Source of the DNA: Mycoplasmopsis mustelae
GTDB taxonomy: Bacteria > Bacillota_I > Bacilli_A > Mycoplasmatales > Metamycoplasmataceae
Direction: 5' to 3'
DNA length: 64,000 bases
Assembly (NCBI RefSeq): GCF_004365095.1
Contig: NZ_SOCN01000001.1
Location: forward strand, 1 to 64,000
Position 1 is the stretch's first letter. Each line of letters begins with the position of its first letter. Below are positions 59,252 through 64,000 of this stretch, one piece after another. The position numbers were made by a program, and so were the translations under genes. The notes below the pieces were generated by a model. The model was given only the letters and a program-made list of their open reading frames with translations, was not told the DNA's origin and searched no databases.

Positions 59252-59680
59252 TTACCTCCTTTTTTTGCTTTTCTTTTTTAAATATATATACTGAACAAAA
59301 ACAATGAAATAATTAATTCCTACTCCGGCACATAATGTAAAAATGTTGATTGGTAAGGTTCATAACTGTAATTTATTTACATAGTTTTTTAGTGTAAAAA
59401 TCCGTGAATTTATTGCTCAAATTCCGTATAAAACTAAAGAAACTATAACAATAAAAATGAAATATTTCAAACTTATTAAAGAATAAGCAAATCATCTAGT
59501 TTTAAAACGAAATGATACAAAAATTGTTGTTATTTTATGCAGTATATAAGAGGTCAAAGCCCCAATTGCAAACCCAAAGAAAGCACCCTTAAATCATACC
59601 GATATGATTGCAAAAAAAACTAACCAAATACCAAAGAAACTTCAGAATACTCGATCGTATTCTTTTTGAAATTCTTTCAT
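59252..59680 (-). CDS. Small membrane protein at the head of the ATP synthase operon (AtpI position)
   Basis: 142 residues, about four hydrophobic helices and a basic tail (KKSKKRR). Its location directly upstream of atpB and its four-helix form match AtpI, but sequence similarity is too low to name it with confidence. AtpI helps c-ring assembly and ion supply in other bacteria. CATATCCC-type sequence precedes it, with AGGAGG-like AAGGAGG before the ATG. Confidence 0.6.
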
Positions 59681-59819
59681 ATCCCTCCTTGGTTTGCTTT
59701 TATAATTGTATAACTTTTTTTTAAATACAAAATAATTACAAACAAAAATATCACTATTTTTTAGGTGTTTGAAAATTTCTATTTAAGGGTTGATTTTTTG
59801 ATGTCTTTTTGTGTAATTT

Positions 59820-60244
59820 TTATTTAACTATAATATTTATTTTGTTTATTAAAAAATGAAAATGTTGATCTATTAAATTTAGTAATTCATTAAGATTATT
59901 TAATGAAGAATTAACAAAAACCATTCACAAATAAACCTTCGCTTCATATAAATTTAAATTTTTCAAAATCATAGAGATAAATATTTTTTTGAATTTCTAA
60001 AAACTTAAAAATTATAAAACACTTTGCAAGTAAGGTTAAATATTGAAGATTTGATCATGAATTAGTGATATCACCTACAATATAACTGCGATCAAATTTG
60101 CATTTAGTATGTAGTTTCTGAATATTTAAACTTTTTGACAAAAATTTATCACTCACAATGCAGTTATATCATTTAATTTTAAAACCCTAGCATCCAATTC
60201 CTGCTGATAAAAAAAATGAAATATGTCAGTTTATTATCAAACAT
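59820..60244 (-). pseudogene. Relic of a C5-cytosine DNA methyltransferase
   Basis: The start after AAGGAGTGTA reads MFDNKLTYFIFFIS, then after a shift at a T8 run continues AGIGC*GFK (TAG at a Trp position), NIQKL, CKFDRSYIVGDIT. These match the SAM motif I (AGIGC.GF) and following segment of mycoplasma cytosine methylases (GDIT). The catalytic PCQ motif is missing. The last 34 codons (MVFVNSSLNNLNELLNLIDQHF...) may come from the 3' end. An internally deleted, dead gene. The rest of 59681-60352 holds nothing else recognised. Confidence 0.6.
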
Positions 60245-60352
60245 TACACTCCTTAAAAATCTTTTAGGAATTTTATTAAATTCATTCAATTTATTTTTAT
60301 AAAATTAGTAAAATTAAAATTCCTTTTTTATTTTTAATTATAAAATTTAAAG

Positions 60353-61042
60353 ATGAAACAACGAATTGAGAAAATCCTTGCTCAAAACACACAATATTCT
60401 CGGAGCCAAATCAAAAATTTAATCAAACAAAAACACATTAAGGTTAATAATATAATTATTCATAAAAGTGTTAATGTAGATTTTAATGATGAAATCAAAA
60501 TTAATGATATAAAAATCCATCTTAAAGAATATTTTTATTTAGCACTAAATAAACCACAAGGTTATTTATGTGCTAAAAAAGATAACAAACATCCATTAGT
60601 ATTAGATTTAATCGCTGCAGAATATAAAAATGATAAAAATATTCATATTACCGGGCGCTTAGACTTGGATACCGAAGGATTGTTAATCATTACAAATGAT
60701 GGTGCGTTTACACACCGTGTTTTATCACCTAAAAAACATGTTAATAAAACATATTTGATAAAAGTAGATCAAACGCTTGATCAAAAATTAATAACTGAAT
60801 TTACCAAAGGTGTTGATATTGGTGAAAACAAACTTACTAAACCCGCTACATTACATATCAGAGATAAAAATACCTGCGAATTGACTATTACCGAAGGTAT
60901 GTTTCATCAAATCAAACGTATGTTTGCTGTATTTGGTTATCAAGTAATTTATCTTAAACGAATTTGTTTTGGAAAATTTATCTTACCTACTTCATTAAAA
61001 ATTGGTGAATATATAGAAATTAATAAAGAAATGATAATATAA
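60353..61042 (+). CDS. RsuA/RluB-type rRNA pseudouridine synthase
   Basis: 229 residues. N-terminal S4 domain (YSRSQIKNLIKQKHIKVNN), then the catalytic block TGRLDLDTEGLLIITNDGAF with its Asp, followed by LSPKKHVNKTYLIKV and EGMFHQIKRMF. Converts a uridine in rRNA to pseudouridine. Whether the target is 16S (RsuA) or 23S (RluB) is not decided by eye. Monocistronic. Confidence 0.9.
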   Translation: MKQRIEKILAQNTQYSRSQIKNLIKQKHIKVNNIIIHKSVNVDFNDEIKINDIKIHLKEYFYLALNKPQGYLCAKKDNKHPLVLDLIAAEYKNDKNIHITGRLDLDTEGLLIITNDGAFTHRVLSPKKHVNKTYLIKVDQTLDQKLITEFTKGVDIGENKLTKPATLHIRDKNTCELTITEGMFHQIKRMFAVFGYQVIYLKRICFGKFILPTSLKIGEYIEINKEMII

Positions 61043-61070
61043 AAAGCATCATTATATAAGATGCTTTTTA
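61041..61070 (+). terminator. Shared terminator of the pseudouridine synthase and the convergent coiled-coil gene
   Basis: AAAAAGCATC and GATGCTTTTT form a hairpin that touches both stop codons (61042 and 61074). Confidence 0.85.
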
Positions 61071-61073
61071 TCA

Positions 61074-64000
61074 TTAATTTTGTGGATTTGAAGTAGATGC
61101 AGTTTGATTTTGAGAAGTTAATTGTGCTTGCGCTTTCTCTTTAACCATAAAAACAGACTTTGGAGTATCGGCCATTTTTAATTCGTTAAGTAACTCAGTT
61201 TTTTTATTTTGATCTTTTAACTGATTAATAAGTTGATGTGACTCATTGATTACCGATATAAATTGAGATAAGCTAAAAAGTTCTCCAAGCGATAAATTCT
61301 TAAAACTATTTTCTTGCATAAATTGTAGATTGGTATGTCTATGATTGTCAGATAGTGGAAGTTTCATCATTTCATCTAAAATCGCAAATTTGTTTTTTTC
61401 TAAAATTCGATTCATTAATATTTTAACTTTAAGATATTCAGCTTCGTTTCCTTTTGCTGCATTGATCATATTTGTAAGATCGGTTTCTTTTATTTTTTCA
61501 TTGGTTTGATCATCTTTATTGATAGATAATTCATCAGGTAAATAATTAATGAAACCAGCCAATAAAATAGTAGATCTTTTGCGCAAATCAAAAAGTTCAT
61601 CTGATAATGGTTTTAAACTATTTTGTGCGTTTTCATAAATAGTTTGTGCGTTGCTTAAATCAACATTATGTCCAAGTTTGAATTCTTCTCTTAATTGCAT
61701 CAAGAATTTGGTTTTAGTTGCATTTGAATTAGTTTCATCAACTTTATCAATGAAGGTATCGTCTAATTTATTTAAATATTTAGCATATAAAGTAATATCA
61801 GAGTTTATTGTTCCCATTGTTTGATCGATAATTTTTCCTGAACCAAAAATAAATGCTTTTGCTTTAGTTATATCTCAGGTATCTTTATCTTTGTTAAATT
61901 CAGCAGTAAATGATTCTACTACTTGTTTAACTCCCATTGTTTCCAATAATGATGGAACCATTGCGCGATAAATGGTAACAACTTTTTCAGTAAATAATTT
62001 TTTATTTACTTCAAGTAATTTTTGAAGTTTCATTACATTATCAGTTTGTGTTTTAGCTGTTTCAAACTCTGCCTTTAATTCATTTAATTTGTTTGCGTAT
62101 TTAGATGCGTTACTTTCTAATGTAGTTAATTCATTTTGAATTTGTGTCATAAACATATTTAACACATTTTCAGTAGCAGTAAGGTTTGCAGGAACATTTG
62201 ATTCAAAATCTAAAAGCTTTGTATTAATTGTTTCTGAATCAGTAATCATATTTGCGTCTTTATCTTTTATGAGACTATCTAATCAAGCGACTTTAGTATC
62301 TGATTCTGCTTTGGTTGCATTAACTGCATCTTGTAAGTTCTTAATAAAAGTTAATTCAGCATCATTAATTTTCTTTAGTTCTGCATCTTCTTTTATTTTA
62401 GTTAATAAACCTAAATATTTTCCAAATAAACTTACAACTGGATATCTCACAGCTTTAGCTTCATCTTCTGTTTTAGCATTTGCTAATTGTGTAACTTTAT
62501 CTACCACATCATTTCAAACAGCTTTTAATGCTTCAGCAGCATTTTCTTCTGCAAACACCGGTTTAATTGCTTCTAATTGAGTTATAAAAGCTTGTTTTTG
62601 TGTTTGATCTTGTATTGCATTAATTGTATCTAAAATATTTTTTCTATCTGCTAGATTCTTTTGTTGCACTGCAACTAACATCTTAATTAACTCTAATTTA
62701 GCCATAGAATCATTTTCAGGTTTATTAATTAAATCTGAAAATGCTTTTTTATAAGCATCGCTCAGAGTTGATTGATTAATAGCATCAATTTCTACTTTTC
62801 TTGCATTTTCTCTTAGTAATTCAGCAACTACATCCATTTTTAAAACATTAATATCATAAATTCTCGCAGTATTGCTTGTTTGTAAATCTTTTGATTGAGT
62901 TTTAAATTCTGTAAGTTTAGGATTATTTGGATTTAATTCATCTAATTTTTCAATTTCTTTATTTAATTTATTAAATGCTTGCGCCATCAAAAGACGTCCT
63001 TGCATATATGCATCAAAAAGTTCATCAAAAGTATTAGCATCAGTGATGCTGTATTGAATGGCTGTTGATGTCTTTGATAAATAATCACCGTCAAATAGCT
63101 TTTTACTATTAGTTAAAATTGTTGCTCTACTTGCAACAAAAACTTTTTGTTTAAGTGCTTGTAGTTTATCAAAAACTTCTTTAGTGTGTCATTCTACATA
63201 TGTTAAATCTAAAAGTCTATTAATTTCAGGCATTAAATTATTCAATTCGTCTGCTGTATTAATAGTCATTAATTTATCTTTTAATCACATTAAATTTTGA
63301 TGTGTTGATAAAATTTCTAAGAACGCATCTTTTTGAGCATTAAATTTCATTTCTGATAATTTCTCATTGCTTTGAGCAGAAAGTTTTGCTTCAATTGTAG
63401 TTTCTAAATCACTAAGTTGTTTAGCAATGTCCGCAATTTGTTGTTCGTCAATTTGTGAATCAAGTTTAAGTTTAATAGTGTCAATTTGTAATTGTAATGC
63501 AGGTTGTGAGTCTAGATTTGAAGCAACTTTATCTGTAATATTTTTAAGTAAGAAATCTAAAAAAGTAGCTTTCTCTACAGAGGTTGTATATAAAGATCTC
63601 ATTGAAATAGCTTTTAGTTCATTATTAAATCCGTCTTTAGCGGTCGTATCTTCTAGCTGTTCAATAACATTTGCTAATTTTACGCTTGATTTTTCATTTT
63701 CGAGCGCTTCTTGAACTCTTATTGCATTTGCTTCATTAAATAATTCTTGATATGCAGGTAATGATAAGGTGGTTTTAAGTTTATCAATAAGTTTTGTTAT
63801 TGTATTTTGATCCTTAATAGTCTCAATAATATTTGCAATTTTAACTAAGAGTTGTTGTTTAGTCATTAATTGATCTAATTGCACGACGTCAGTTACTGAT
63901 GGATCTTGTTTTTTATCATCTGTATTAAAAATATTTAATTCAATTGATAATTCATAAACTTTATTATTAAAGTATGAAGTGGATGAAAATCTATTGGTTT
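61074..64000 (-). CDS. C-terminal part of a large coiled-coil protein (5' end outside window)
   Basis: At least 975 residues, open to the right edge, with TGA as Trp. Almost entirely charged helical repeats rich in Leu, Lys, Gln, Asn, with units such as QLEDTTAKDGFNNELKAI and QDQTQKQAFITQLEAI that recur at intervals of 60-100 residues. It ends in a short Ser/Thr/Gln/Asn-rich tail (SNPQN) with no membrane helix, unlike the two other coiled-coil proteins in the window. Probably surface-exposed or secreted with an N-terminal anchor. Function unknown. Confidence 0.72.

Overview
The window reads as a chromosome segment of a mollicute, most likely a Mycoplasma/Mycoplasmopsis of the hominis clade. 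Almost every long gene carries in-frame TGA codons that must be tryptophan (code 4), the DNA is strongly AT-rich, and many products are lipoproteins with a lipobox Cys or proteins anchored by one C-terminal helix. The species was not assigned. No rRNA, tRNA, insertion sequence or CRISPR array was recognised. Gene ends below were found by reading TGA as Trp.

Layout. 1-4400: the end of a coiled-coil surface protein, then a minus-strand cassette of a subtilisin-like (S8) protease and two lipoproteins. 4800-7660: azoreductase, rpsD, rpmE, deoB. 7800-10080: an accessory operon (dNMP kinase, YqaJ-type nuclease, dihydrofolate reductase, truncated adenine methylase). 10220-14050: a PTS IIBA-like protein lacking its phosphorylation residues, argS, rpoE, fba. 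14086-15863: a decayed third protease/lipoprotein cassette. 16158-20825: topA, rpsF-ssb-rpsR, an acid-phosphatase lipoprotein. 20892-27153: two ABC exporter half-transporters, obgE, and metK behind a probable SAM-sensing RNA leader. 27360-30593: an accessory island with a decayed gene and an intact DUF262/DUF1524 (GmrSD-type) gene. 30856-38484: a 2,542-residue surface protein with a GH84-like domain, discoidin-like modules and helical repeats. 38888-42800: lipoprotein, methyltransferase, amino-acid permease. 43033-48754: uvrA-hprK-lgt-trxB. 48867-52508: the second intact protease/lipoprotein cassette. 52713-59680: the F1Fo ATP synthase operon. 59820-64000: a cytosine methylase relic, an RsuA-type pseudouridine synthase, and the C-terminal part of another large coiled-coil protein.

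Themes. Housekeeping blocks alternate with surface and defence-related genes. Three protease/lipoprotein cassettes lie within 52 kb and share one gene order; both intact proteases have Glu where S8 enzymes have the catalytic Asp. Two proteins look like pseudo-enzymes: the GH84-like domain (second catalytic Asp replaced by Asn) and the PTS IIBA-like protein. Remnants of two DNA methylases beside an intact GmrSD-type gene suggest turnover of restriction systems. The most novel regulatory candidate is the structured RNA upstream of metK. Homology statements come from motif recognition by eye; no database search was run.
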